Positions 7,931 through 17,593 of a stretch of 64,000 nucleotides of DNA are shown here, in pieces (within the stretch, counting starts at the first letter, position 1; each line of letters starts with the position of its first letter). The notes under the pieces are model-generated. The model saw only the letters and a program-made list of their open reading frames with translations. It had not been told where the DNA came from and did not search any database. Origin of the DNA: Rhodococcus sp. B7740 (GTDB lineage Bacteria; Actinomycetota; Actinomycetes; Mycobacteriales; Mycobacteriaceae); contig NZ_CP010797.1 of assembly GCF_000954115.1 (NCBI RefSeq), positions 4,712,001 to 4,776,000 of the forward strand. The letters are read 5' to 3'. The position numbers and the translations under genes were made by a program.

Positions 7931-9322
7931 GTCCTCGGAGCCGGTCCCGGTGGGTACGTCGCTGCTATCCGCGCGGCACAACTCGGACTCAGCACTGCCA
8001 TCATCGAGAAGAAGTACTGGGGCGGTGTGTGCCTGAACGTCGGCTGCATCCCCTCGAAGGCCCTTCTCCGTAACGCCGAGCTGGCGCACCTCTTCACCAA
8101 AGAGGCCAAGCTGTTCGGCATCTCGGGTGAAGCCTCCTTCGACTTCGGCGCAGCCTTCGATCGGAGCCGCAAGGTTGCCGACGGCCGCGTCAAGGGCATC
8201 CACTTCCTGATGAAGAAGAACAAGATCCCCGAGTACGACGGCAAGGGCACGTTCACCGATGCCAACACCATCGAGGTCGAGCTGACCAAGGGTGGTACCG
8301 AGACGATCACGTTCGACAACGCGATCATCGCGACGGGCAGCACCACCAAGCTGCTTCCCGGCACGGAACTGAGCGAGAACGTCGTCACGTACGAAGAGCA
8401 GATCATGACGAAGGATCTGCCGGGTTCGATCCTCATCGTCGGTGCCGGCGCGATCGGCATGGAGTTCGGCTACGTCCTCAAGAACTACGGAGTCGACGTC
8501 ACCATCGTCGAGTTCCTCGATCGCGCGCTCCCCAACGAGGACAAGGACGTCTCGAAGGAAATCGAGAAGCAGTACAAGAAGCTCGGCGTCAAGGTCATCA
8601 CCGGCGCAGGCGTGCAGAGCATCGACGACGACGGCTCCAAGGTCACCGTCGCGATCAAGCACAACAAGTCCGGTGAGAGCGAGACCTTCACCGTCGACAA
8701 GGTGATGCAGTCCGTCGGCTTCGCGCCTCGCGTCGAAGGATTCGGCCTGGAGAAGACCGGCGTCGAGCTCACCGATCGCGGTGCCATCGGCATCACGAAC
8801 ACGATGCAGACCAATGTGCCGCACATCTACGCCATCGGCGACGTCACCGCCAAGCTGCAGCTCGCCCACGTGGCCGAGGCCCAGGCCGTCGTGGCTGCCG
8901 AAACCATCGGCGGCGCAGAGACATTGCCGATCGACGACTACCGCATGATGCCGCGTGCGACGTTCTGCCAGCCGCAGGTCGCCAGCTTCGGTCTCACCGA
9001 GGACCAGGCCCGCGAGGAGGCTCAGGCCCGCGGGTCCGACATCAAGGTTGCGAACTTCCCGTTCGCCGCCAACGGCAAGGCACACGGACTGGGCGACGCC
9101 ACCGGCTTCGTCAAGCTCATCGCCGACACCGAGCACGGCGAACTGCTCGGCGGACACCTCATCGGACCGGACGTCTCCGAGCTGCTGCCCGAGCTGACCC
9201 TCGCCCAGAAATGGGACCTCACGGTCAACGAACTGGCACGCAACGTGCACACACACCCGACGCTGTCGGAGGCACTGCAGGAGGCCATCCACGGCCTCGC
9301 GGGGCACATGATCAACTTCTGA
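7907..9322 (+). CDS. lpdA: Dihydrolipoyl dehydrogenase
   Basis: This is the FAD-dependent E3 subunit that reoxidises dihydrolipoamide in pyruvate and other 2-oxo-acid dehydrogenase complexes. The FAD-binding GAGPGG motif is at the N-terminus, the redox pair is Cys42 and Cys47 in [13 protein letters not shown], the NAD-binding GAGAIG lies mid-protein, and the C-terminal dimer interface carries HTHPTLSE. Starting at the second GTG (7907) gives 471 residues with the usual [17 protein letters not shown]-terminus. The first GTG at 7883 would add eight residues created by a tandem duplication. No Shine-Dalgarno site is clear, so the mRNA may be leaderless. Confidence 0.95.
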   Translation: MTSHYDVVVLGAGPGGYVAAIRAAQLGLSTAIIEKKYWGGVCLNVGCIPSKALLRNAELAHLFTKEAKLFGISGEASFDFGAAFDRSRKVADGRVKGIHFLMKKNKIPEYDGKGTFTDANTIEVELTKGGTETITFDNAIIATGSTTKLLPGTELSENVVTYEEQIMTKDLPGSILIVGAGAIGMEFGYVLKNYGVDVTIVEFLDRALPNEDKDVSKEIEKQYKKLGVKVITGAGVQSIDDDGSKVTVAIKHNKSGESETFTVDKVMQSVGFAPRVEGFGLEKTGVELTDRGAIGITNTMQTNVPHIYAIGDVTAKLQLAHVAEAQAVVAAETIGGAETLPIDDYRMMPRATFCQPQVASFGLTEDQAREEAQARGSDIKVANFPFAANGKAHGLGDATGFVKLIADTEHGELLGGHLIGPDVSELLPELTLAQKWDLTVNELARNVHTHPTLSEALQEAIHGLAGHMINF

Positions 9323-9335
9323 TCCCAGCCGAACG

Positions 9336-9379
9336 ACGACGAGGGCGGCGACCACTTCGGTGGTCGCCGCCCTCGTCGT
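9336..9379. terminator. Long bidirectional terminator with UUCG loop
   Basis: A perfect 19-bp stem (9336-9354 with 9361-9379) is closed by a C-G pair and a UUCG tetraloop. It sits between the convergent lpd and M48 peptidase genes. It is among the strongest hairpins in the window. Confidence 0.9.
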
Positions 9380-9399
9380 TCTTGGGTCCTGCTCCGGCG

Positions 9400-10479
9400 C
9401 TACGACTTTCGCCAGTGATCGAAGCGTCCCTTGATGTCCGACGCCACGTCGCCGATTCCGTTGCCGACGGCGTCGACGGCTCCGGTGAAGCCACTTCCGA
9501 TGTCTCGCACCGTCTTGATCAGCGGGTCCTCGGAGGTGTCGAAGTTGTTCTTGTACGTGCGCGCTGCGTTACGGAACTCCTCCGAGACCTTGGCCTCGTG
9601 GTCGGTGGACCTGCGTGGGTAGTCGCCGCGAAGTACGGCCGCGTACTCGCCGTCGTCGACCCACTTCTTCAACTCTGCGGCGCGGAGCACCGAGAACGGG
9701 TGCGAGAGGAGTTCGAGATTGAGCAGCTTGAGTACGCCGTCGCGCAGATCTCCGCTGGCCTCGTACTCGGCGGCCTGAGCGAGGAAGGCATCGACGTCGA
9801 TTTCGCTGATGCGTGCGCCGCCGGCCAGCTTCAATTGCAAGCGGATCGCGGTGTGCACGTCCTGTCCGCACAGCAAACCTGCTCTGTCACCGGATAGTTC
9901 GGACTTTCGCTGCCATTCCATCAATCCTGCGATGACCGCGCGTAGGGCCCAGCCGCCCACCGGAACCCAGCCGACCGTGCCGGCGAGCCGCATCAGATGC
10001 ATGAGCACGGTGCGATACACCGCGTGCCCGGACAGCGCGTGGCCCAGCTCGTGACCGACGACGAAACGCTGCTCCTCGTAGGTCATGATGTCGAGCATGC
10101 CCGTGGTCAGCACGATGAACGGGCGGTCCATTCCGATGGTGAACGCATTGACCATCGGTGACTGCACGACGAACAACTCGGGTGTCTCCTCGGCACCGAG
10201 AATGTTCACGCAGTCGGTGCGCAGGTCGTTCAGGTCCTTGAACTGGCGCTCGTCGACGCGTACCGCTGTGGCGAGGTACATCAGGCGATGCTGCCGTTCG
10301 CGTAGCAGCCCGGACAGCGTGCGCAGAACGGTGTCGAAACCTTTGAGGGTGCGCAGGGTGACCAGCGCAGCTCGATCCGACGGGTGTTCCCACGTGCGAG
10401 AGGAGATGTCGGGGAATTCGATGCGGGTGCGATCCGGAGCGCTTGTCAATCTTTTCTCCCAGCGTCGATGAGAATCCAA
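9400..10479 (-). CDS. M48 family zinc metallopeptidase
   Basis: The HExxH zinc motif is present as [10 protein letters not shown] with His143, Glu144 and His147. The protein is 359 residues and resembles soluble M48 (HtpX/Oma1-like) peptidases, with [25 protein letters not shown] upstream of the active site. A hydrophobic segment follows the motif (about 170-190). Substrate is unknown; M48 enzymes often degrade damaged or envelope proteins. The assigned start is a TTG at 10479 without an obvious ribosome site; a second TTG 11 codons later is equally possible. Confidence 0.87.
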   Translation of the reverse strand: MDSHRRWEKRLTSAPDRTRIEFPDISSRTWEHPSDRAALVTLRTLKGFDTVLRTLSGLLRERQHRLMYLATAVRVDERQFKDLNDLRTDCVNILGAEETPELFVVQSPMVNAFTIGMDRPFIVLTTGMLDIMTYEEQRFVVGHELGHALSGHAVYRTVLMHLMRLAGTVGWVPVGGWALRAVIAGLMEWQRKSELSGDRAGLLCGQDVHTAIRLQLKLAGGARISEIDVDAFLAQAAEYEASGDLRDGVLKLLNLELLSHPFSVLRAAELKKWVDDGEYAAVLRGDYPRRSTDHEAKVSEEFRNAARTYKNNFDTSEDPLIKTVRDIGSGFTGAVDAVGNGIGDVASDIKGRFDHWRKS

Positions 10480-10614
10480 AGTATCAGTAAAGCGGGGCGA
10501 ACGGTCCGTACTGGAGGCGAGCGACGCCCGTACGACGCTGCGCGCACCCGAGCGCTCGGTCGCAACGGAACCTCAGGCAGCCCGGCCGAAGTCTGTGATT
10601 TCTCATAGGTCGGT

Positions 10615-10634
10615 AAGTGAGGAAAACGTCACTT
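10615..10634. promoter_or_regulatory. Candidate operator upstream of mce operon
   Basis: An inverted repeat AAGTGA-n8-TCACTT lies about 50 bases before yrbEA. It is a plausible site for a dimeric repressor (Mce operons are controlled by GntR- or TetR-type regulators in mycobacteria), but no regulator gene is adjacent. Confidence 0.35.
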
Positions 10635-10682
10635 GGTCGACTGGCGGCTGGTACTTTTCGTTTTCGGCGCGGGGGAGTCGCC

Positions 10683-11525
10683 ATGAACACGAGTTTGGGG
10701 GGTGGGGAATTGTCGTCGCCGGTATCGACGCTCGCACGCGTCAGCGACGGGGTTTCCGGTGGATTCAGGACTTTCGGTCAGACACTGGAGCTGGGCGTGC
10801 TGGCCTTCGTTCATCTCTTTCGCGACATCGTCACGCTTCGTCATCCGTGGCGTGACACCATCGATCAGGCCTGGTTCGTCGTGACTGTCACAGTGATTCC
10901 CGCGGTACTGGTGTCCATCCCGTTCGGCGTCATCGTCTCCGTCCAGGTCGGCAGTCTCACAGATCAGATCGGCGCGACATCCATCGCGGGAGCCGCAGGC
11001 GGTCTCGGAGTGATCCGCCAAGGTGCCCCCATCGTCGCAGCGTTGTTGTTGGGAGGTGCCGCGGGCGCGGCGGTTGCTGCCGATCTGGGTGCGCGCACCA
11101 TTCGGGACGAGATCGATGCGCTCTCGACCATGGGAATCGACCCGGTGCGCAGGCTCGTGGCCCCGCGGCTGGCGGCCATCCTGCTGGTGGCGCCGTTTCT
11201 GTGCATTCTGATCATCTTCATGGGTCTGGCCGCCGGCTACGCGATCAACGTCGGCTTCCAGAGTGGCACGCCCGGCAGTTACATCAGCTCGTTCGCCTCC
11301 TTCGCCTCGGTGGCAGACCTCGTCGTCGCCTTGGTGAAGACCGAGATATTCGGGGTCATCGTCATCGTTGTTGCGTGCCACCGCGGTTTGTCCGCCTCGC
11401 ACGGTCCGCGTGGGGTGGCCAACGCGGTCAATGCGTCGGTGGTACTGGGGGTGGTGTCGGCGTTCGCGGTCAACGTGGTGATCACCCAGCTGGTCGCCAT
11501 GTTCATGCCGCAGAGATTGGGCTGA
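10683..11525 (+). CDS. yrbEA: Mce-associated ABC permease YrbEA
   Basis: This is one of two MlaE-type permease subunits of the Mce lipid importer in the inner membrane. The 280-residue protein has about six hydrophobic segments and the conserved EQ-loop-like stretch RDEIDALSTMGIDPVRRLVAPR between them. The ATG at 10683 follows a GGGGGAG site, which is why an upstream in-frame start at 10617 was not used. It heads an operon of nine genes with one-base gaps or overlaps. The ATPase (Mkl type) is not in the window, as is usual. Confidence 0.93.
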   Translation: MNTSLGGGELSSPVSTLARVSDGVSGGFRTFGQTLELGVLAFVHLFRDIVTLRHPWRDTIDQAWFVVTVTVIPAVLVSIPFGVIVSVQVGSLTDQIGATSIAGAAGGLGVIRQGAPIVAALLLGGAAGAAVAADLGARTIRDEIDALSTMGIDPVRRLVAPRLAAILLVAPFLCILIIFMGLAAGYAINVGFQSGTPGSYISSFASFASVADLVVALVKTEIFGVIVIVVACHRGLSASHGPRGVANAVNASVVLGVVSAFAVNVVITQLVAMFMPQRLG

Positions 11526-11526
11526 C

Positions 11527-12399
11527 GTGGCCACTCCTTCTCGATACACAGTGCACGGCACCGCTCATCTGACCCGCGGTGCCAGATACCTCGGACGTAA
11601 GCCGTTCGAGGTACTCGAGATGCTGGGCCATCAGCTGACGTTCTGCGTCAAGGTGCTCGTGGCGATACCTCACACGGTTCGTGCCTACCGACGTCAGATG
11701 CTGCTGATCCTCAGTGACATCACCTGGGGCAGTGGACGACTGATCGTCGGTGGCGGAACGGTGTCGGTTCTCGTCGTCCTGGGTGTCGCGGTGGGTGCAT
11801 CCGTGGGAATAGAAGGGTTCAATTCACTGGGCATGGTGGGGATGGAGCCGCTGACGGGCTTCATCTCCGCGTACGCCAGCACTCGTGAGCTCGCCCCGAT
11901 GATCGCGGCCATCGGGTTCGCGACGCAAGCAGGATGTCGGATGACGGCCGAGATCGGCGCAATGCGGATCTCCGAGGAGATCGACGCCCTCGAAGCTCAG
12001 GGAATCCAGTCGATGCCGTTCGTGGTGACCACCCGGGTGATCGCGGGAATCGTCACGATCGTGCCGCTCTATCTGCTGACGCTGATCCTGAGCTACCTGT
12101 CGTGCGCGTTCGTGGTCCGGGTCGTCGGTGGACAGTCGTCCGGCACCTACGACCACTACTTCAGTGCCTTTCTGCAACCGATCGACGTGCTGTTCTCCCT
12201 GCTCAAGGCTGCTGTGTTCGTCGTGACGATCATTCTGATCCACGGCTACCAGGGGTACTACGCCTCGGGCGGTCCGGAAGGTGTGGGGCGAGCGTCGGGC
12301 CGCGCCATCAGAGCCAGCCTCGTCGCGGTGGTGGTGCTGGACATGATCATGACCTTGGTTCTGTGGGGATTCGACTCGGGGATAAGGATTTCGGGGTAG
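11527..12399 (+). CDS. yrbEB: Mce-associated ABC permease YrbEB
   Basis: This is the second permease of the Mce transporter, 290 residues with several transmembrane segments. The conserved cytosolic loop reads RISEEIDALEAQGIQSMPF, which pairs with the ATPase in the family. The GTG start is one base after the yrbEA stop, so translation is probably coupled. It would form the membrane channel together with YrbEA beneath the MceA-F hexamer. Assignment is firm from sequence and operon position. Confidence 0.93.
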   Translation: MATPSRYTVHGTAHLTRGARYLGRKPFEVLEMLGHQLTFCVKVLVAIPHTVRAYRRQMLLILSDITWGSGRLIVGGGTVSVLVVLGVAVGASVGIEGFNSLGMVGMEPLTGFISAYASTRELAPMIAAIGFATQAGCRMTAEIGAMRISEEIDALEAQGIQSMPFVVTTRVIAGIVTIVPLYLLTLILSYLSCAFVVRVVGGQSSGTYDHYFSAFLQPIDVLFSLLKAAVFVVTIILIHGYQGYYASGGPEGVGRASGRAIRASLVAVVVLDMIMTLVLWGFDSGIRISG

Positions 12400-12401
12400 A
12401 G

Positions 12402-13439
12402 ATGGCAGTGTTCGATGATCTGACCGGTCGATCGGCCGGTCCTGCAACCCTTCGCATGCGCGGACTGGCGGTTGCTGTCGCCGCTGCCGTTCTCGCCTGC
12501 GGCCTCACTGCGTACGCGCGGGGTACCTTCGAGTCGCCCTTCGAGCTCACGCTGGACGCGGCGTCGGTCGGCGACGGTCTCACCCCCGGCTCGGAGGTGA
12601 AGTTCCGGGGCCTGTCGATCGGCACGGTGGACCACATCGAGACCGTCGGCTTCGGCCATCAGAGGCTGGAACTGGAGATCGACCCGAGCCAGGCGGGCGA
12701 GCTGACCGACACCATGCAGGCCCAGTTCTCCTCGTCCAACGTATTCGGTTCCACTGCAATCGAATTGGTCTCCGACGGTACCGGCAATCCACTCGCCTCG
12801 AATTCGACCCTGGTAGTGTCGAGCGAACTGCGCGGTGCAACGGTGACCGGAGTGTTCCGGCGAGTCGCCGAACTGACCGAGGTACTCGACTCCGAACAAG
12901 TGCAGAACCTTCTCGATCTCATCGCGAACACGTCCGTCGAGGTGAGTCGAAACCTGAAGCCGTACTTCGATACTGCGCAAATGATGGCGAACAATCAGAT
13001 CGATCCGCTCGCCTGGAAGCTGCACCGAGGGGCGGAACTCGGTGACGGTATCGCCAACTTGATTCCACCTCTTCTCGATCTGGTGGTGGGAGTGGTGGAC
13101 AAGAGTGCGTACGTCGAAGCGCCCGCCGACAGGGCCAGGACCATCGCGGCCAACGACGGTCTGAGCGATCAGCTGATGGTTCCGGTGGGCGACCTGCTGA
13201 AGAAGAACAATCCGAACCTGACTCCGCTTCTGTCGACCGTGCTCGATCTGCTGGTGCCGATCACGGCATCGATCGGCACGTTCGCGCCCAGCTACAACAG
13301 GGTCCCGCAGGTGATCGACGGCATTTCCGACGCATTCCCCATCGTCGACGGCAAGCCGCAACTCCAGCTCGACCTGATAGTTCGGACCATGCCCAATCTG
13401 GCCGGAGCCGTTGCCGCGCACGAGGAGGCGAACGGGTGA
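12402..13439 (+). CDS. mceA: MCE family protein MceA
   Basis: This 345-residue protein has a single N-terminal transmembrane anchor (about residues 20-40), then the MCE/MlaD domain (LTPGSEVKFRGLSIGTVDHIE around 60-130) and a helical C-terminal region that builds the lipid tunnel. It starts two bases after yrbEB. Six such proteins make the periplasm-spanning needle that carries lipids such as fatty acids or sterols in mycolata. Which lipid this copy moves cannot be read from the sequence. Confidence 0.92.
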   Translation: MAVFDDLTGRSAGPATLRMRGLAVAVAAAVLACGLTAYARGTFESPFELTLDAASVGDGLTPGSEVKFRGLSIGTVDHIETVGFGHQRLELEIDPSQAGELTDTMQAQFSSSNVFGSTAIELVSDGTGNPLASNSTLVVSSELRGATVTGVFRRVAELTEVLDSEQVQNLLDLIANTSVEVSRNLKPYFDTAQMMANNQIDPLAWKLHRGAELGDGIANLIPPLLDLVVGVVDKSAYVEAPADRARTIAANDGLSDQLMVPVGDLLKKNNPNLTPLLSTVLDLLVPITASIGTFAPSYNRVPQVIDGISDAFPIVDGKPQLQLDLIVRTMPNLAGAVAAHEEANG

Positions 13440-14443
13440 AGAAGGTAACCGGACCTGTGCTCAAATTGCTCGTCTTCTTCACGGTGACCGCGGTGTGCGC
13501 CGTGATCATCGTGGCTGCACTCCGTACCCCGGTCGGTGGTCCGCTGTCGTCGTACGGCGCGGAGTTCGACGACGTATCGGGTCTGTACGTGGGCGACGAT
13601 GTGCGCATGTCCGGGGTGCAGATCGGCAAGGTCTCCTCGGTCGACCTCGACGGAGGCATTGCGCGCGTCGGATTCGAAATCGAGGACAGGCGACCGATTT
13701 TCGCGAACACTCAGGCAGCTGTCCGCTACCAGAACCTTCTCGGCCAGCGTTACGTCGAGTTGATCCAGAAGGATGCGGCTACCGGTGCTCCCCTGGCGTC
13801 GGGTGAGACGATCCCGGTGGATCGCACGATTCCGTCGTTCGATATTTCCACGCTGTTCAACGGATTCAAACCGATCTTCGACACGCTCGACACCGCACAG
13901 CTCAATCAGTTCACCGAGAACATTCTGCGCATGGTGCAGGGCGACGGGTCCGGCCTGGGTCCGGTGCTCCGCGACGTGGATCGCATCACCCAGTTCGCGG
14001 TTCAACGGGAGTCGATCATCGGTCTGCTCATCGACAATCTCGGCCAGATCTCGGATTCGATCGGCGGCCAGTCCTCCTCCGTGGCCGACCTGCTCGAACA
14101 ACTACACGGTCTGGTGTCCAAGCTCAGTACACAGATGGACGGGGTCTTGGCCTCGTTGGATCAGGCGAACTACGGGCTCACTCCGTTGGTCGGTTTGATG
14201 GAGGGACTGGAAAGCGCGTACGACAACAGTTATGCGCCGGTCGACGGAGCGCTGCGGCGAATGCTTCCGCAGACGGAGCAGGTGACCGAGATGCTCGCCC
14301 TTGCCCCCGCATTGTTGACCGGCCTCAACGCGAGTATTCCCGCGCCGGGTGCCAAGACCTACACGTGTAGTCAGGGCCAACAAGATATCCCGGGGATCGG
14401 GCAGATCGTGCTCGGCGGACAGAATTTGGTGGTGTGTCGATGA
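13436..14443 (+). CDS. mceB: MCE family protein MceB
   Basis: A 335-residue MCE protein with an N-terminal membrane anchor (LLVFFTVTAVCAVIIVAAL), an MCE domain containing VSGLYVGDDVRMSGVQIGKV, and an extended helical tail ending in LVVCR. The GTG start overlaps the mceA stop in a GTGA, indicating coupled translation. A near-C-terminal pair of Cys (YTCSQGQ, VVCR) is typical of MceB/C/D proteins and may form a disulfide outside the membrane. Confidence 0.92.
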   Translation: MKKVTGPVLKLLVFFTVTAVCAVIIVAALRTPVGGPLSSYGAEFDDVSGLYVGDDVRMSGVQIGKVSSVDLDGGIARVGFEIEDRRPIFANTQAAVRYQNLLGQRYVELIQKDAATGAPLASGETIPVDRTIPSFDISTLFNGFKPIFDTLDTAQLNQFTENILRMVQGDGSGLGPVLRDVDRITQFAVQRESIIGLLIDNLGQISDSIGGQSSSVADLLEQLHGLVSKLSTQMDGVLASLDQANYGLTPLVGLMEGLESAYDNSYAPVDGALRRMLPQTEQVTEMLALAPALLTGLNASIPAPGAKTYTCSQGQQDIPGIGQIVLGGQNLVVCR

Positions 14444-15450
14444 AACGCGTGCTGCGCCGGGGCGTTCGTGACGAGCAGTCGGAGAACAAGACACATTTCT
14501 TCTGGGGTGCAGTCGGTGTCGCCTTCTCCTTGGTACTCCTCCTCGTCGCGGCCGTTCTGTACACGGTTCCGTTCGGCGATCGCACCTACACCGCGGAGTT
14601 CGGCTCGGCCGCAGGGGTGAAGCCGGGTGACGAAATCAGGATCGCCGGAATTCCCGTCGGCTCCGTGCGCTCGGTCGAGCTCGCGGGCGATCACGTCGAT
14701 GTCGAATTCAGTGTTCGATCGGACGTTTTCGTGGGGGACGCATCGACGCTGACGGTCAAGTTGCTCACGCCGATCGGTGGTCATTACGTGATGCTCAGCT
14801 CTCATGGCGACGGCGCGCTCGACTCGGCACCGATTCCGTCGGAGCGGGTCGCGCTTCCGTACGAGCTGTCCGACGCGATCCAGCAGGCAACTCCGTTGGT
14901 CCGCGATATCGACGGACCGACGTTGCGACAGACCGTGGCCGAACTGGACCGGGCAGTGAGTACGCAGCCGCAGTCGACCCGTGCCATCGTGGACAATCTG
15001 TCTTCGCTCACCGACGTCATCGCGACCCGCTCCGAACAGCTCGAACGTGGGCTCGTGGTGTCGGACGAGTACGTCGGCGCGTTGGCAGCCGATCGAGTGA
15101 TGCTCGTGGAGCTGGTTCACGAACTCGGCACTTTGACAAAGGGATTCGGAGACAAGCGCGCAGAAGTGGTCAATGCCTTCGACCTGCTCGGGCGGATGTT
15201 CAAGCTCTTCCATCGGCCTGTGGTCGCATTCGAGAAGGGGCTCGAGCCGTCGATCGTCCAGCTCGAGGAGATCACACAGAAGCTCTTCGCGCAGTTGGGT
15301 GATTTCGACGGGGCGATCACGACCATGAAGCAGAGTACGGACGGTCTCGCCGCACTGATCGGGGGCGGTCAAGGTCCGGTGATCGATCAGTCGCAGGACA
15401 CGGTCGTCGGTGTCGGTGTCTGCATTCCGCTGCCGGGGAAGGCGTGCTGA
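14440..15450 (+). CDS. mceC: MCE family protein MceC
   Basis: A 336-residue MCE protein: N-terminal anchor (VAFSLVLLLVAAVLYTV), MCE domain with GVKPGDEIRIAGIPVGSV, and a long helical region ending VCIPLPGKAC. The ATG at 14440 forms an ATGA overlap with mceB, preferred to a GTG six bases upstream. It belongs to the lipid-importing hexamer with its neighbours. Confidence 0.92.
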   Translation: MKRVLRRGVRDEQSENKTHFFWGAVGVAFSLVLLLVAAVLYTVPFGDRTYTAEFGSAAGVKPGDEIRIAGIPVGSVRSVELAGDHVDVEFSVRSDVFVGDASTLTVKLLTPIGGHYVMLSSHGDGALDSAPIPSERVALPYELSDAIQQATPLVRDIDGPTLRQTVAELDRAVSTQPQSTRAIVDNLSSLTDVIATRSEQLERGLVVSDEYVGALAADRVMLVELVHELGTLTKGFGDKRAEVVNAFDLLGRMFKLFHRPVVAFEKGLEPSIVQLEEITQKLFAQLGDFDGAITTMKQSTDGLAALIGGGQGPVIDQSQDTVVGVGVCIPLPGKAC

Positions 15451-16559
15451 TGAGGCGCAGAATCGTGAAGGTCGCTGTGGCAGCGGCTGTGGTGATCACT
15501 CTCGTCGGTTCCGTCGCGTCGGCTACCGCCGTCATCGATTCGGGGGCGAGCAGCTCGTCGGTGTGCGCCGAGTTCACCGATACGGTCGGGTTGTACGAGG
15601 GCAATTCGGTCATGATGTTGGGTGTGGTCGTCGGGACGGTGACGCACATCGAGAACACCGACGCCTCCGTGATGGTCACGATGGATGTCGACGACAGCCT
15701 GGTGTTGCCTGCGGAAGTCGGTGCCGTGACACTGTCGAGTTCGATCGTCACCGACCGGCACGTGGAATTCACCGAGCCGTACACCGGCGGAGCCGAATTC
15801 GATCGCGCGCAGTGCATTCCGTTGGAGCGCACCAGAACTCCGTTGGGAATCAGCGATACTCTCGATGCCGTATCGGGCCTCACTGCTGATCTGCTGGGCC
15901 CGGCCGACGCCGACGGCAAGCACGACGAAGTCCTGGGCGACACACTTCGTTCGGTCGACGGTTCGCTCCGTGGGTCCGGTGCCCAGCTGAACGAGAGCCT
16001 CCAGCAGTTGGCCCAGCTGGTCGGCGATCCGGCCGACCGAGACACCACCGTGCGACGCCTGATCGACAATCTCGACGGCCTGATCGACACGTTCGTGGTG
16101 AGCTGGCCCGAGGTGGCGAAGCTACTCGACAACCTGAAGCGGGGAATGATCACGCTGTCGGAGTTCACCCAGTCGTTCGGGACCACGGTCGCTTTGACCA
16201 CCGAATTCATGCCGCCACTCGCGCGCAACGTCGCGAAGTACGACGACAAGGTCTACGCATTTCTCGACCAGGCGGCCCCTGTGGTCGACGTCCTGCTCGG
16301 GCGAGTGGGCGATATCAAGGACATTCTCGAGCAGGTGCCGACCGTCGGGCAGAACCTGATGACGATGTACGACAACGATTCCAAGAGCGGGCGCCTGATC
16401 TATCACCCGCCACAGTTCGAGATCGACACCAACTCGCCGAACGAGGTCTGCGCTCTGCTCAACAAGTACCGCCCGACGTGTTCGGCCGATCAGCAACGAG
16501 GCGATGTCATCGACGTCGGATTGGTGCAGCTGGTACTCGGTTCGGCGGGATGGCGATGA
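15450..16559 (+). CDS. mceD: MCE family protein MceD
   Basis: A 369-residue MCE protein with a short basic start, one hydrophobic segment (VAVAAAVVITLVGSVASA), an MCE domain (GLYEGNSVMMLGVVVGTVTHIE) and a helical tail. The start ATG shares a base with the mceC stop (TGATG) and has GGGGAAGG upstream; a GTG at 15444 is the alternative. Cys residues near both ends (SSVCAEF, NEVCALLNKYRPTCS) fit an exported protein. Confidence 0.91.
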   Translation: MRRRIVKVAVAAAVVITLVGSVASATAVIDSGASSSSVCAEFTDTVGLYEGNSVMMLGVVVGTVTHIENTDASVMVTMDVDDSLVLPAEVGAVTLSSSIVTDRHVEFTEPYTGGAEFDRAQCIPLERTRTPLGISDTLDAVSGLTADLLGPADADGKHDEVLGDTLRSVDGSLRGSGAQLNESLQQLAQLVGDPADRDTTVRRLIDNLDGLIDTFVVSWPEVAKLLDNLKRGMITLSEFTQSFGTTVALTTEFMPPLARNVAKYDDKVYAFLDQAAPVVDVLLGRVGDIKDILEQVPTVGQNLMTMYDNDSKSGRLIYHPPQFEIDTNSPNEVCALLNKYRPTCSADQQRGDVIDVGLVQLVLGSAGWR

Positions 16560-17593
16560 GGCGGGCGGTGATCGGCTTGTGCTGCGTCGCTCTGCTGTCG
16601 GCGTGCAGCGTCGACCCGGCCGAACTTCCGATTCCCGGCAGCTACGTGTCCGGTGAGAAATACTCGCTGAAGATCGAATTCGCCAGTGTGCTCAACCTTC
16701 CCGAGAAGGCGAAGGTCATCGTCGAGGGCGTGGACGCCGGTGTTCTGGACACCGTGGATTTGGTCGGTTCCACCGCAGTGGCGACCGTCGATCTGTCGGC
16801 CGATGTTCAGCTGCCGACCGATACCGTCGCCGAGCTTCGACAGTCGTCGATCCTGGGCGAGATCTACATCTCGCTGCAACCGCCGTCCGACGCGAACGCG
16901 AGTGCGGGTTCGGGTTCGAGTTCGAGCGGGCCTTATCTTCGCGACGGTGACGTCATTCCCGTGGAGCGGACGGTACCGGCAGACAACGTCGAGGACGTGC
17001 TGCGAGGATTGTCGAACATCGTGACCGGCGGTCACTATGTGGAACTGCAGGAGGCGGTGAACAACGTCAATGCGGCCATTCCTCCGGATCCGGCCCAGGT
17101 CGACAAGATCAATTCCGCCGCTCGGGCTGCGCTGACCGACATCGGCGACAACACCGGCGAGATCGATCGGATTCTCGCGGCGGCGGAGAGTGTGTCGAAT
17201 ACCGTTGTGACGCAACGTGACGGCGTCGAGCGTGTTCTCGAGCTGGGCCCGAGACGATCGGACGGGTTGTCCGAGGTCCTGTTCAGCGTCGTACACATGA
17301 TCTTCATGCTGGGATACATGTCGCAGAACGTCGGTGACGTTCTCGCCGGCCCGTATCCGGAACTCAGAGGTGCCGTCGACATCATCGCGCCTGCATTGAT
17401 CACGATTTCGAATGCCGACACCACGGTGCCCATGAACATGGAGAAAGCGAACACCCTCTTGCGCGAGCGCCTCATCCCGTACTTCGAGTCCACTCCGAAC
17501 ATTGCGGTGCGGTCGGTGTCGACCGATCAGGGGGCCGGCGCATTGGCCGACGACATGATCGGGATCCTGCGCGGCATCGGTATCGTCCGATGA
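16556..17593 (+). CDS. mceE: MCE family lipoprotein MceE
   Basis: The fifth MCE protein is a lipoprotein: a basic start, a short hydrophobic stretch and the lipobox LLSACS put the lipidated Cys near residue 17. The MCE domain follows (LNLPEKAKVIVEGVDAGVL). A Ser/Gly run (about residues 118-125, coded by repeated tcg/ggt triplets near 16905-16930) interrupts the domain and looks like a small low-complexity insertion. The ATG overlaps the mceD stop (ATGA); an ATG six bases earlier is possible. MceE is classically the lipoprotein of Mce operons. Confidence 0.92.
   Translation: MRRAVIGLCCVALLSACSVDPAELPIPGSYVSGEKYSLKIEFASVLNLPEKAKVIVEGVDAGVLDTVDLVGSTAVATVDLSADVQLPTDTVAELRQSSILGEIYISLQPPSDANASAGSGSSSSGPYLRDGDVIPVERTVPADNVEDVLRGLSNIVTGGHYVELQEAVNNVNAAIPPDPAQVDKINSAARAALTDIGDNTGEIDRILAAAESVSNTVVTQRDGVERVLELGPRRSDGLSEVLFSVVHMIFMLGYMSQNVGDVLAGPYPELRGAVDIIAPALITISNADTTVPMNMEKANTLLRERLIPYFESTPNIAVRSVSTDQGAGALADDMIGILRGIGIVR

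Noticed and set aside
7913-9355. A 480-codon open frame antisense to lpd
   Set aside because: High-GC coding DNA leaves long open antisense frames. Its translation has no recognisable domain and lpd on the other strand is certain.
12258-13421. A 387-codon antisense frame across mceA
   Set aside because: It is a codon-bias shadow of a confidently assigned Mce gene, with no ribosome site or family motif.
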